Assembly (NCBI GenBank): GCA_016178505.1
Contig: JACOTG010000210.1
Coordinates: 1 to 46,574 of the forward strand
Reading direction: 5' to 3'
From: Planctomycetota bacterium
Lineage (GTDB): Bacteria; Planctomycetota; JACOTG01
DNA length: 46,574 nucleotides
Part shown: piece by piece, positions 18,813-27,234 of the stretch
Numbering within the stretch: the first letter of the stretch is position 1
How the letters are laid out: every line of letters begins with the position of its first letter
Notes under the pieces: model-generated
Told to the model about the DNA's origin: nothing
What the model saw: the letters and a program-made list of their open reading frames with translations, nothing else
Database searches by the model: none
Made by a program: the position numbers and the translations under genes

Positions 18813-18836
18813 TTCGACGGTCGGCGTCCGTAGAAT
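18809..18836 (+). promoter_or_regulatory. Promoter of tRNA-Asn
   Basis: TTGATT (18809-18814) and TAGAAT (18831-18836) are 16 bases apart. The -10 box and following bases repeat the gap promoter exactly for 14 bases. The tRNA begins 69 bases after the -10 box. Confidence 0.55.
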
Positions 18837-18905
18837 GTCGCGCTCAACTCCCGGCGGCCGAAAGGCCGAAAAGGGAGACGAGTCGAAGCAGGCGGTCCCG
18901 AACAC

Positions 18906-18980
18906 TCCCGGATAGCTCAATGGTGGAGCGAGCGGCTGTTAACCGCTAGGTTGTAGGTTCGAGTCCTACTCCGGGAGCCA
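18906..18980 (+). tRNA. tRNA-Asn (GTT), CCA encoded
   Basis: The 75-base sequence folds as a normal tRNA. The acceptor TCCCGGA (18906-18912) pairs with TCCGGGA (18970-18976), and the discriminator G and CCA follow. The anticodon stem AGCGG/CCGCT encloses CTGTTAA with anticodon GTT at 18938-18940. The T stem GTAGG/CCTAC encloses TTCGAGT. It marks the border between conserved genes and accessory DNA. Confidence 0.96.
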
Positions 18981-19439
18981 TTCCTCTCGCTCGAAGCGAG
19001 CGTGGGCCGTCGAGAGCGGTTGACGCGCGGTCGAAAGCACGTCCAAATGACCTCGCCGAGGGCCGCGTTTTTCGCGGCTTCCACGCATCGCATTCCGCGA
19101 GAAGTGCTCTTCGTTCGCACCTCCGGACGGAGTGGTCCCCCGATCCGATCGAAGCGCGAACTCCGCGTCTCGCTCTTGCTCTGCCGGTTGGCAGGAAAGA
19201 GCCGGGGTTGGTTTACAGGCGCTACGCGGCGGTGACGGTCGAATCGTCGCCGATTCGGCATCTGTCAGGTAGAATTCCGCGCTTCCGGGGGTGGCGATGG
19301 CGTCGAGGGCGCGAAGTCCTGTTAACCCGAGAGAAGCGCGTTCGAGTCCTACTCGGACGACCATCCATTCGACGCGAACTCGAGGGTTGTTCTGCGACGC
19401 GATTTCCAACGGAGAGCAGCTGCGATTCGGGGAGTAAAA
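18981..19439. other. Gene-free stretch after the tRNA, holding a decayed tRNA-like copy
   Basis: No convincing coding frame was found in these 459 bases. The only structure seen is the tRNA-like remnant at 19289-19363 with a -10-like TAGAAT at 19270-19275. It has the look of a recombination scar next to a tRNA integration target. Confidence 0.55.
19289..19363 (+). pseudogene. tRNA-Asn-like remnant
   Basis: The layout of the intact tRNA-Asn is copied base for base in spacing. CTGTTAA with GTT lies at 19321-19323, and TTCGAGT starts exactly 20 bases after the G of GTT, as in the true gene. ACCA closes a 75-base unit. The 14 bases TTCGAGTCCTACTC (19341-19354) are identical to 18958-18971. The acceptor, anticodon and T stems no longer pair, so it cannot be a working tRNA. 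A -10-like TAGAATTCCGCGCT precedes it. It could be a decayed duplicate gene or an old attachment-site scar. Confidence 0.5.
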
Positions 19440-19688
19440 GTGAGTGACAAACCCGAGCCGGACGCGATCGAGGTCGACCTCTATCTTTTCTTGTCGCTTT
19501 CATGCAATGACTGCCATGAGGTTTTCGAACCACCTGACGCTCATTGGGACGGGATTCCAGAAGGCGAATCCGTCGCTCAAGTCTTCACGAATCGCGCTGC
19601 ACCCGACGCTCGAGCGGTCGGATGGATGTCGATCGACGGCGTCGCTTACTGTCCGAGTTGCGCCGCCAAGCGAACGAAGTCGTCGTGA
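19440..19688 (+). CDS. Small zinc-ribbon-like protein, unknown function
   Basis: The GTG at 19440 follows GGGGAGTAAAA, a fair binding site. The 82-residue acidic product has two CxxC pairs (Cys22/Cys25 and Cys71/Cys74), which probably bind one zinc ion and make a small treble-clef or ribbon fold. No family was recognised. It is the first of four small genes on this strand after the tRNA gene, the next beginning about 65 bases later. Confidence 0.6.
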   Translation: MSDKPEPDAIEVDLYLFLSLSCNDCHEVFEPPDAHWDGIPEGESVAQVFTNRAAPDARAVGWMSIDGVAYCPSCAAKRTKSS

Positions 19689-19754
19689 AGCCGCGAATCA
19701 ACGCGAATACCAATGGCCGAGGTCGTTGACTGGCGGGCGAACCGAGGACTAATG

Positions 19755-20573
19755 ATGGCGAACGACGCCCGAGAAAACCGATTGGCCGGAGAGTTCCTGC
19801 GCTGCGTCGCGGCGTGGAGCGGCGAACACTGGCAAGTAACTGGCCGCCCCGATCGAGTCCAAACCCAGATGACGGCGTGCGACTTCTCCATTCGTCGTGA
19901 TCCCGACGGCGCCGAGGGAGTCCTCGAGATCTTCGAGATTCGTCGCGGCGATGAAAGCGGTGCCGAGAACGCGGCATGGACGCGGGTTGTCGTTCTGATG
20001 GAGGAGGAGTTTCGAGGCGAGGTCCCGGGCACGCTCACGTTGACGACCGATGCGCGGATCGAGGTGACGAAAAGGAATGTTCCGGCAGTCATCGACGCGC
20101 TGCGCCGGGAAATCGCCGGGAAGGCCTCAACACTGAATGCCGGGACATGCATCATGTTGGAGAACCTGCCGTTTGGCGCGCGATTGGACAAGTTACGAAA
20201 TGAAGGATCGAGCCTCTCGGTCGTGCGAATCAAAGGAGCGGACGCCAACCACGACGCGATCGAGCGACTTCTTTCGAGCCACGCCGAACGATTGCGCGCG
20301 GCAAAGGCCGAAGGAAAACGCACGATCCTCGTCATCGAGGACCCCGACTGGCCGATTCGGTCAGACTGGAACGCGGTTGCCGAAGATGTCCGTCGACACG
20401 CGGACGCGATAGATCTCCAGGCCGACGAGATCTTCGTGATTCACACGCACGCCGGGGTGGAGGAAGGCCCGCGTATCAGCGCCGCCTATCGAATCCGACG
20501 AGACGGTGGTGGATTCTCGAAGCCCCAGGTCCTCTACGCGCCACCCGTTCGACACCGGCGAATCCGAGAGTGA
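19755..20573 (+). CDS. Conserved-looking protein of unknown function
   Basis: The 272-residue product is soluble, with no signal peptide. It has an alternating alpha/beta pattern and a strand-like segment RTILVIEDPDW near residue 205. No motif was recognised. Three in-frame starts exist. The ATG at 19755 has GAGG seven bases upstream and is preferred; the ATG at 19713 would add 14 residues without a binding site. The lower-case pattern of Glu/Asp/Arg-rich helices suggests a cytoplasmic protein. It lies between the zinc-ribbon gene and an 87-residue gene, which may form one transcription unit. Confidence 0.6.
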   Translation: MANDARENRLAGEFLRCVAAWSGEHWQVTGRPDRVQTQMTACDFSIRRDPDGAEGVLEIFEIRRGDESGAENAAWTRVVVLMEEEFRGEVPGTLTLTTDARIEVTKRNVPAVIDALRREIAGKASTLNAGTCIMLENLPFGARLDKLRNEGSSLSVVRIKGADANHDAIERLLSSHAERLRAAKAEGKRTILVIEDPDWPIRSDWNAVAEDVRRHADAIDLQADEIFVIHTHAGVEEGPRISAAYRIRRDGGGFSKPQVLYAPPVRHRRIRE

Positions 20574-20595
20574 ATCCGAGAGAAGGAAGGCGAGA

Positions 20596-20859
20596 GTGCC
20601 GACCACGCAACTGCGCGTGAAGAACGATCGGGGTCGCCCGCACATCATTTGGATCGAGCCGTGGGCCGAAGACTACACGCTTGCTCCCGGAGACGAACTG
20701 CGGTTCGATGCGGAAGGCCCCGCCGAGACTCCGTGGTTCGAACTCGTCGAATCGGAGAATCAGCTCTCGATCTTCGTGAACGGCGGCGGGGCGGTGATCC
20801 ACTCGATCCTTGTGAACGATCGCCCGGTCCCGTGTGGCTACAATCGCGGTGCGACGTGA
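20596..20859 (+). CDS. Small protein of unknown function, beta-rich
   Basis: A GTG at 20596 is preceded by GGAAGG at five bases and starts 23 bases after the previous gene's stop. An in-frame start at 20506 would overlap that gene by 68 bases and is rejected. The 87-residue product is beta-rich (EDYTLAPGDELRFDAEG, QLSIFVNGGGAVIHSILVN), suggesting a small beta-sandwich. No family was recognised. It belongs to the row of small rightward genes. Confidence 0.5.
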   Translation: MPTTQLRVKNDRGRPHIIWIEPWAEDYTLAPGDELRFDAEGPAETPWFELVESENQLSIFVNGGGAVIHSILVNDRPVPCGYNRGAT

Positions 20860-20901
20860 GGGGACTTCGCAATCGATTCGCATGGCTCACTGAGGCACCT
20901 G

Positions 20902-21261
20902 ATGCTGACCACTGACGACGTGAAGAAGCTCGTCGCCGAGCAGCTTGAGCGAATTGCCGATCTCGCTCGTCGCGATGCACTCGCCGCGATACTCAGAGAT
21001 CCCGTCTTAGAATTCCATCGGTGGGTCTCCCGCGATCCCGCGTCAGGCATTCCGGTTTGGATTCTCACCGAGGCTTCCGAGCATGGAGACCGCCTGGCCT
21101 ACACCGACGCGGGTTTCGCACCGCACGATCCTTGGGGCTACGTCGACCCGCGGTATGGTTACGTCGCGATCGATTTCATGTGGTTCACCTCCCTCGACGA
21201 CGCCTTCATCAACTCGGGGATGTGGAAGGGACCGCTACCGCCGGACTACGAGGTGGCGTAA
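20902..21261 (+). CDS. Small protein of unknown function
   Basis: The ATG at 20902 follows GAGG. The 119-residue acidic product starts with a helix (VKKLVAEQLERIADLARRDAL) followed by an aromatic-rich C-terminal half (WVSRDPASG, DPRYGYVAIDFMWFTS). No motif was recognised. It is the last rightward gene before the leftward HEPN/SIR2 pair and ends 71 bases from the HEPN stop, tail to tail. Confidence 0.55.
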   Translation: MLTTDDVKKLVAEQLERIADLARRDALAAILRDPVLEFHRWVSRDPASGIPVWILTEASEHGDRLAYTDAGFAPHDPWGYVDPRYGYVAIDFMWFTSLDDAFINSGMWKGPLPPDYEVA

Positions 21262-21332
21262 GCGGCAGGCACGGTGTCGTGCGATCGGGATTGCTGCTAC
21301 CTCGATGACGCAAACGGATGTCGCGCTCGATC

Positions 21333-22115
21333 CTATCCGCTTCCGCTTGTCTGGTTCCATTCAATCGGCGGCATGACTTGCACGCTGTTCTGAGGCCCGG
21401 CCGGCTTGGTAGAGATCTGCGCGTCCTTGATCTTCGAGAACAGGTGCATCCACGTGTCTGAAACTGCCGCCAGGAACTCTTCGTAAGTGTCGCGGAAGTA
21501 CTCGTCGACGGTTCTCACCGATTCAATACTCGGTGCTACCCATGTCGTCTGCTTGAATCGAAGGCAGTCGAGGTTTAGCGCCGGCTCAAGAGTCTCGTCG
21601 TCGTGGCGCGTGAGAAAGCAGGGAACGATGATCTGGTGGACGAACTGCGACCTCCGATCATAGATCGAATCCAACTCTGAACGGCGACTGCGAACGTAGT
21701 TTTCGATCGGGCTGCAGACGGGTTTGACCTCGAAGCACTTTCCGAGGTTCTCAATGGTGGCTCCGGCATTCGCAAAAAAAGAAGCCGCCGCCTCATGGAG
21801 CGATAGAAGTTCAGTTCCCGGTGGGCGTCCATCGAGGACTTGCGCGCAAGCGTCGATGATTCGGTCGTACGCCAACTTCACCCCGGAGCATCGGACCAAG
21901 GCCGTATAGTTGCATTGGGCGAGAGGCATCCATGCGTCGGTCACGCGCCCGGGATTTGTCGGAAGACGATTTGGGAGCACGAACTCCGCCCACACCTGAG
22001 CATAGCCGTACAGACGGTCCGAGAATTGGCGATCGGCGAAGATCGCTCGCTCGAGAACGTCGCCGTGATCTCGAATGATGGCCAGAGGGTCCGGCGTCGC
22101 TGCGGGACTCGTCAT
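21333..22115 (-). CDS. HEPN-motif protein, putative effector partner of the SIR2-like gene
   Basis: The 260-residue product is mostly helical and has no signal peptide. Residues 154-160 read RRSQFVH, which fits the Rx4-6H signature of HEPN-domain RNases (Arg155 and His160, or Arg154 with one more residue). The motif sits inside a predicted helix, as in that superfamily. HEPN proteins often act as toxins or defence effectors that cut RNA. The gene begins 56 bases after the SIR2-like stop with AAGGA upstream of its ATG, so both are probably on one mRNA. The HEPN call rests on one motif only. Confidence 0.5.
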   Translation of the reverse strand: MTSPAATPDPLAIIRDHGDVLERAIFADRQFSDRLYGYAQVWAEFVLPNRLPTNPGRVTDAWMPLAQCNYTALVRCSGVKLAYDRIIDACAQVLDGRPPGTELLSLHEAAASFFANAGATIENLGKCFEVKPVCSPIENYVRSRRSELDSIYDRRSQFVHQIIVPCFLTRHDDETLEPALNLDCLRFKQTTWVAPSIESVRTVDEYFRDTYEEFLAAVSDTWMHLFSKIKDAQISTKPAGPQNSVQVMPPIEWNQTSGSG

Positions 22116-22171
22116 TGCGCATTCCTTTTGCGAGTAGCAAGGTCACTGCTCCGCGGGGGCGCCAAAGGCGG

Positions 22172-23221
22172 TCAGTCACTCGAGACGTTAGCGACGTACC
22201 CGGCGAATCCATCGTCGCACACGACGGCGTTGGGAAAGATCGTGAGGAATCGCGTAGCAGCGTCATTTTCGTGTTTGGTCTTGCGATCGTGCTTCGTCAC
22301 GAAAGTAACCTCGGTTGAGTCGCGAAGGTGGTTTGCTTCGTTCGCGAGAAGGTCAACAGCCGCCCGATCGGTCTCCGGAAAGCTGTAGCCGATGACCGTG
22401 AGACCGCTCGCCTGTCGGAGCTTGGATTCGGCGGCATCCCATACCGGGCGCAGACCGAACACATCGTAGTCCTTCAACTCGCGCGGCGGTACGAACACCG
22501 GACGGAGCCGTTGGTGGGTGACTGGATCAGTCCAGATCTTGAATCCGATCCCGCGCAGATCGGGAATTCCATCCTTCATCGAAAAGACTCGAAGGCAGTG
22601 CGGGCGGGCGGGCCACGCGCCGACGGGCGCCATCCAGTTCATCGATCCGTGAAGCTTCAGAACCGTGACGTTGGGCACTGGACGAGCACCGGTTGCGACC
22701 GTCTGTTCGAACCCTTCAAGCACCCGTTCGAACTCAATTGCGTAGCCTCGATCGGGATTCCATCGAATGTCCTCGGGGCTCCCGATCATGAGCGCTGACT
22801 CGATGAGCGGGTCGTAGTTGAACGTAACGATCGTGTCGCCCGATCGAAGAGCTCGAACGAAGGCCAGGTGTGTGCTGAGCGCGTCGCGGCTCTGAAGATT
22901 GCCGAGATGCACAAATATCGCGAGTTCGATGCAGCGAGTGAAGTCGTCGAGCAGTTTGGGACGGTTCTTTTCGACGAACGTGAATGCTGCTTCGAGACCG
23001 ATCTCGTTCAAAGGACGGCCGAGTCCGTCTAGAAGTGCGCGTTTCAAACGCTCCGAACTCCAACGCGAGCCATCGTAGTGGATCGGGAGGCCCGGTTTCG
23101 GCCACGCGTCGTCGACGATTTCGACGGTTTTGAAGAAATCGAAGTCGAGGAAAAACGGACGCCCGAGGCGACCGACGTACTCGCGTGAAGCACCCGCGCC
23201 GAGCACGTAGACGTGGGACAT
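22172..23221 (-). CDS. SIR2-like domain protein, putative NAD-consuming defence protein
   Basis: The 349-residue protein has the signature blocks of the SIR2-like (sirtuin-fold) family common in phage defence. VLGAGAS (6-12) is the dinucleotide-binding turn, TFNYD (133-137) contains the conserved Asn, LHGSMNW (190-196) the conserved His, and GYSFPETD (278-285) the last NAD-site strand. Defence members such as ThsA, DSR and SIR2-Ago partners hydrolyse NAD upon infection. GAGGAGG lies upstream of the ATG. It starts 12 bases after the stop of a PD40 protein on the same strand and is followed by the HEPN-motif gene. Confidence 0.82.
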   Translation of the reverse strand: MSHVYVLGAGASREYVGRLGRPFFLDFDFFKTVEIVDDAWPKPGLPIHYDGSRWSSERLKRALLDGLGRPLNEIGLEAAFTFVEKNRPKLLDDFTRCIELAIFVHLGNLQSRDALSTHLAFVRALRSGDTIVTFNYDPLIESALMIGSPEDIRWNPDRGYAIEFERVLEGFEQTVATGARPVPNVTVLKLHGSMNWMAPVGAWPARPHCLRVFSMKDGIPDLRGIGFKIWTDPVTHQRLRPVFVPPRELKDYDVFGLRPVWDAAESKLRQASGLTVIGYSFPETDRAAVDLLANEANHLRDSTEVTFVTKHDRKTKHENDAATRFLTIFPNAVVCDDGFAGYVANVSSD

Positions 23222-23233
23222 GACGCCTCCTCG

Positions 23234-25063
23234 CTACTCGATCACGACCTCAACCGCATTCGTCACGCTGAACCCCGTCGAGCTTGCTGAGCCCGCATCC
23301 TCGATCACGCCTTGCAAGGTGAACACGACCGGATTCGCGAACCCCTGCGTGCGACGGACGACCCACGGAGCCGATGCGGGCGCGTGCATCGAATGCGCGG
23401 TGCCGCACGCCGGCGCGGGCACCCCAGTGCCTCGAAGGCACGCAACCGGCTGGGGCCTAGCACCTCGCGCGAGAGGCGTCGGATTGACCGTGCAACCCAG
23501 TGACTGGCCCATCGCGCGGAGGTCCATCTGATTCGTCGGGAGGACGGGCCATATCCAGACGATGTAACGCGCGGGGTTCGGTCCGGTCGGTGTCACGTCC
23601 AAAGTGAAATCGACAGACTGACCACGGCCGAGGGTCACGACACCGGTATTGCCATTCACACCCAACACCGCGACGGCCGTACCCGATAGGTCGTGGACGG
23701 TCCCGTCGCCACAGGGTGCCAAGTCGCGCACGAAGATATCCGCTTTGCCGTTTGCGTCGTTCGCGATGAGGTTGGTCGCTATGCTCTCGAACACGACGAA
23801 TCGTCCTCCGGCGGAAATCGAAGGCGCGCTGCTGTCTCCATCAGCCTCGATCCCTGCCGAGTTGACGCTCGCGCGAATAGTCCCGGCCGCCATGCGGTCG
23901 TGCAGAAAGACGTCGCGGACCCCATTCGCGTCGTCGCTGACGAGGTTGTCGGCGAGGCTCGAGAACGCAACGAATCGTCCGTCACGAGAGATCACGGGCT
24001 CGAGGTTTGGTCCGTCGGCCTGTTCGCCAGATGAGCTGACGCTCACTCGTGTCGTCGCGTGGCCCAACCGATCACGAACGAAGACATCCGGGCACGATGG
24101 GGTGAAATTCGGGCAATGATTGGAGTCGCCCGGGACGAGATTGTCGGCGAAGCTTGCGAACGCAACAAACTCCCCGTTCGTGGAGATGGAAGGATAGAAG
24201 CTATCACTATCTGGTTCGGACTCGTTCCAACTCACACTTGCCCGCACGGTCTCGCCGGAATCTCGATCATGAACGAAGACATCTTGTGTGGAGTTGGTGT
24301 CGCTTGGAACGAGATTGCTCGCCTGGCTTCTGAAGGCGATGTACCGACCGTCTGACGAGAGCGAAGGGTAAAGGCTGAATCGATTTCCCTGGACACCAGA
24401 CGAGTCGACGCTCACCAACGCCGTTTGTCCGGAGATGCGATTGTAGAGAAAGACGTCGCTTTCAGGATTGGTATCATTCGGGACGAGATTGTTCGCATAG
24501 CTCCAGTACGCGACGTAGCGGCCGTCTGCGGAGATCGTCGGAAACCAACTTCGCCCGTCTCCTGAGGCTCCGTTTGCATCCGAACTCAACCGAATAGTGG
24601 TCGCCGCTTCCCGGTCGCGCAGGAAGACATCGATCGCGCCGTTTGAGTCGTTCGGGACGAAGTTTGTGGCGTCGCTTGCGAACGCTACGAATCGACCATC
24701 ATCGGAAATGGCGATACCGCACGTCACCGTACCGACGGAACGGCAAAGTCCACTCGAGTCGTCGCCCTGGACACCATTCGATGTCAGGCTGACACGTTCG
24801 GTCAGTCCGGTCAGTCGATCGTCGACGAACACATCGGCGGCATCGTTCGTGTCGTCCTCAACGAGATTCGTTGCGAGGCTCGCGAACGCGACGAAGCGCC
24901 CGTCGGCGGAGATGACCGGCGCGCGACTATCGTCATCGCCGGCGAGTCCGGCCGAGCTGATACTCAATCTGGACGTTGCCTGGCCGTCTGCTGCGTTCTC
25001 GGTCAGGCCTAGGAGCACAGCCGCCAAAAGCGCAATTGAGGGCCGAATCAAGAAACGGTTCAT
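23234..25063 (-). CDS. Exported TolB/PD40-type propeller protein with conserved C-terminal domain
   Basis: A signal peptide (MNRFLIRPSIALLAAVLLG) is followed by about eight repeats with the core ISxDGRFVAFxSxATNLV and DVFVxDRxTGxTxRVS, the PD40/TolB propeller pattern. The last ~165 residues (PCGDGT to the end) form a separate conserved domain with four Cys that ends GFSVTNAVEVVIE. It is shared with the 628-residue paralogue and with the scrap at 25270. The protein is probably secreted or surface-attached; such propellers usually bind ligands or partners rather than catalyse. GGAGGAG lies upstream of the ATG. The SIR2-like gene begins 12 bases after its stop. Confidence 0.85.
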   Translation of the reverse strand: MNRFLIRPSIALLAAVLLGLTENAADGQATSRLSISSAGLAGDDDSRAPVISADGRFVAFASLATNLVEDDTNDAADVFVDDRLTGLTERVSLTSNGVQGDDSSGLCRSVGTVTCGIAISDDGRFVAFASDATNFVPNDSNGAIDVFLRDREAATTIRLSSDANGASGDGRSWFPTISADGRYVAYWSYANNLVPNDTNPESDVFLYNRISGQTALVSVDSSGVQGNRFSLYPSLSSDGRYIAFRSQASNLVPSDTNSTQDVFVHDRDSGETVRASVSWNESEPDSDSFYPSISTNGEFVAFASFADNLVPGDSNHCPNFTPSCPDVFVRDRLGHATTRVSVSSSGEQADGPNLEPVISRDGRFVAFSSLADNLVSDDANGVRDVFLHDRMAAGTIRASVNSAGIEADGDSSAPSISAGGRFVVFESIATNLIANDANGKADIFVRDLAPCGDGTVHDLSGTAVAVLGVNGNTGVVTLGRGQSVDFTLDVTPTGPNPARYIVWIWPVLPTNQMDLRAMGQSLGCTVNPTPLARGARPQPVACLRGTGVPAPACGTAHSMHAPASAPWVVRRTQGFANPVVFTLQGVIEDAGSASSTGFSVTNAVEVVIE

Positions 25064-25424
25064 TCAGTCTCTCCTCCTCGCTTTGGCCTACTTGTAGGTA
25101 TCGGCTGAACCCGGCCGAGTTCACACCGAGATCCGGCGTCGATTCGAACCAATGAGAATGAGCTTCTCCGGGGGAGTGAAAGCCGATCGAGCGACGCACC
25201 CTGCTTCGTCACCGAACGAAGTCGTGTTGCCCGATGAGCAATCGAGCCGTCGTCGGGGGTTCAGAAACGTCACTGCACGATCAAGATCACCGCATTGGTG
25301 ACGCTGAAGCCCGTTGAGTTCGCCGAGCCCGCGTCCTCGAGCACGCCCTGGATCGTGAACGTGACCGGTCGATCCTCGGCCGATGTCGCCTCGAACGGTC
25401 GCGGGACGGTCATCATCGCCACGC
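25064..25424. other. Gap between PD40 gene and protease, with a PD40 C-terminal scrap
   Basis: This 361-base gap holds the leader of the leftward PD40 gene and, at 25270-25365, a clear remnant of a third PD40-family C-terminus. Nothing else coding was recognised. Confidence 0.6.
25270..25416 (-). pseudogene. Orphan C-terminal fragment of the PD40-protein family
   Basis: Read leftward, 25365-25270 encodes VTFTIQGVLEDAGSAN then STGFSVTNAVILIVQ and a stop, nearly identical to the last 31 residues of the two full PD40 paralogues. Immediately upstream (25366-25416) the match ends and an unrelated short stretch with two ATGs leads in. A 48-residue frame could be translated, but it lacks signal, propeller and most of the C-terminal domain. 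It is best read as the remains of a third family copy lost by deletion or recombination when the protease gene came to lie next to it. Confidence 0.75.
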
Positions 25425-26705
25425 TCACGGCGATTCGGCGCAGATCAGCTCAAGGTCTTTCGCGATGCCTGCGATCGGCCGCCCGAACCCGAGCCCCTCG
25501 ATTCCGCTCCCGACGAGCTTGGACACGACGATCGCGACGACTCGACCATTCCCGTCGACCAGCGGCCCGCCGCTGTTGCCCGGGTTGATGCTCGCGTCCG
25601 TCTGGACGAGACGGATGCCGTCCTCGCCCGTGCGGTAGCCGCTCACGATTCCCTTGGTCACCGAGAACGCCAGCTCTTCGCCCGTCGGCGCGCCGATCGA
25701 GTAGATCTCGGTCCCTTCGGAGGGTTCGGCTTCGAGTGCGAGGTCGACCCACGCATGGCCAGTCCCGGGCAGCTTCAGAAGCGCGACGTCCTTCGACTCG
25801 GCCGTGCGGACGACGTTTGCCGTGAGCGTCAGTCCCGATCGCATCCGGACTTGCACCTCGTTCAAGCCGGAGACGACATGGGCGACCGTGAGGATGTAGC
25901 CGTCCGGAGAGACGATGACGCCGCTTCCAACGGTGCTGCCGGCCTGGATCACGACGACCGCATCGAGGACTTTGGGCATGTCGGCGGGCAACGTGAGCGC
26001 CCCCGGTCTGCGAGGTCGCGTGATCGTGAGTGGCGCCTCGGACCGTCCTGTCGCCATCGCCGTCGCTGCAGGAGACTTCTTCGAGACGAGGTCGACGAAG
26101 GCTGGGTTCGCCATGAGATCGTCCAACGCGAGGCGGAACGCACTGAACGCCGCTCCCGTCGAGGTGCCTGGAGCCGTCGCTGAGTCGCCCGTGCAGTACT
26201 TGAAGACGACCGTCTTCGTGTGAGCGTCGAAGAGTTCCCAGTCGACGGAGACTCTCGTTTCCGTGTAGTTGCCGGCGAGCGGGCCGAATGTGTCGTAGCC
26301 GAGACTCGAAATCGTTCCGCCGAGAAGGAACCGGGCTTTCGACGATTTGTCCTCGCCGAACAAGAGATCCTCGCCGCCGAGTACGTTGTAGCCGTGGTTT
26401 CGAAGCTCGTCGTTCGCGGCCAGGTTGAACTCTTGCGAGCCGAAGCTGAGCCCCGAATTCCAGGTGTAGGGATACTTCGCGATCTTCAGGAGGCCGTCAT
26501 GGTGCGCGCCGACTTGCGCGCCGGTCGGGATGTGGAGAAGGACGCCGCGGAACGCGATGGGCTCCGTTTCGCGCCCGTGAACGTCGATCGCGTGCGGGCG
26601 CTGGTAATACGAAGCCGACTCGGTGGACTGGCAGCCGGCGACGGCGACAGCGAGGAACGTGACCCAGACCGCGCAGCCCGGCTGCCCCGCGGAGTGTCGC
26701 GTCAT
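25425..26705 (-). CDS. Lipoprotein with C-terminal trypsin-like (HtrA-type) protease domain
   Basis: The 426-residue product has a lipoprotein signal ending AVAGC (Cys25) and an N-terminal domain (about 40-210) of unknown type. The HtrA-like protease domain spans about 240-426, with His276 in TVAHVVSG, Asp306 in SKDVALL and Ser378 in NPGNSGGP. No PDZ domain follows. The N-terminal domain has lipoprotein-like strands (FLLGGTISSLGYDTFG, TRVSVDWELFD). The ATG at 26705 overlaps the TGA of the upstream small exported gene as ATGA, so the two are likely co-translated. It is a second HtrA-type protease in this window besides the one at base 1. Confidence 0.88.
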   Translation of the reverse strand: MTRHSAGQPGCAVWVTFLAVAVAGCQSTESASYYQRPHAIDVHGRETEPIAFRGVLLHIPTGAQVGAHHDGLLKIAKYPYTWNSGLSFGSQEFNLAANDELRNHGYNVLGGEDLLFGEDKSSKARFLLGGTISSLGYDTFGPLAGNYTETRVSVDWELFDAHTKTVVFKYCTGDSATAPGTSTGAAFSAFRLALDDLMANPAFVDLVSKKSPAATAMATGRSEAPLTITRPRRPGALTLPADMPKVLDAVVVIQAGSTVGSGVIVSPDGYILTVAHVVSGLNEVQVRMRSGLTLTANVVRTAESKDVALLKLPGTGHAWVDLALEAEPSEGTEIYSIGAPTGEELAFSVTKGIVSGYRTGEDGIRLVQTDASINPGNSGGPLVDGNGRVVAIVVSKLVGSGIEGLGFGRPIAGIAKDLELICAESP

Positions 26706-27121
26706 TCGACGACGCCCGCGACCAGGACCGTGGGGATCGATGCCGCCGGCGTACGAAGCGAGATCTGATGTCCGCCTTCGACGACGATTCCTGCCGTGAA
26801 GTGCTCGTGGAGCACCGTGTTGCCGTTGCCGTCGGCGGTCGCACGGACATACGTGTACGGGACGCCATCGACGAGAACCTCGATGGTGCTGACAGAGAGG
26901 GATTGACCACCGGTGAAGTCCTTGAGGACAAGCCGGCGACCGGCCGGCACCGTCCCGATCACGACGGGATCGATTCCGACCGATGGGATCTGGACGCTGA
27001 ACGTCCTCGGCGCGGTGGTGCCCGCTGCGGCGACCTCGCTCGAGCTGCCGCGAAGGATCAAGGCAGCGACGACAATCGCCAAACCGAAGATGATCGCTGA
27101 TGAAGCGTGCGGACGGGACAT
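26702..27121 (-). CDS. Small exported protein of unknown function
   Basis: The 139-residue product begins with a clear hydrophobic signal or anchor (IIFGLAIVVAALILRG, about 10-25). The rest is beta-rich and Gly/Val-rich without recognised motif. GGAAGGAGAACCGCC precedes the ATG; nearly the same leader precedes the 628-residue PD40 gene, so the two start regions are related by duplication. Its stop overlaps the start of the lipoprotein protease gene, hinting that this may be a substrate, inhibitor or partner. That is inference from position only. Confidence 0.7.
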   Translation of the reverse strand: MSRPHASSAIIFGLAIVVAALILRGSSSEVAAAGTTAPRTFSVQIPSVGIDPVVIGTVPAGRRLVLKDFTGGQSLSVSTIEVLVDGVPYTYVRATADGNGNTVLHEHFTAGIVVEGGHQISLRTPAASIPTVLVAGVVE

Positions 27122-27234
27122 GGCGGTTCTCCTTCCGAGTTGCGATGGATCTGAGATTGATTCGCTCGGTCCGGATCTTCAAGCGGGACGGCGGGGCCGT
27201 CAAGGGGCGGAGAGCTGACGCGTCGATCCGGCAG

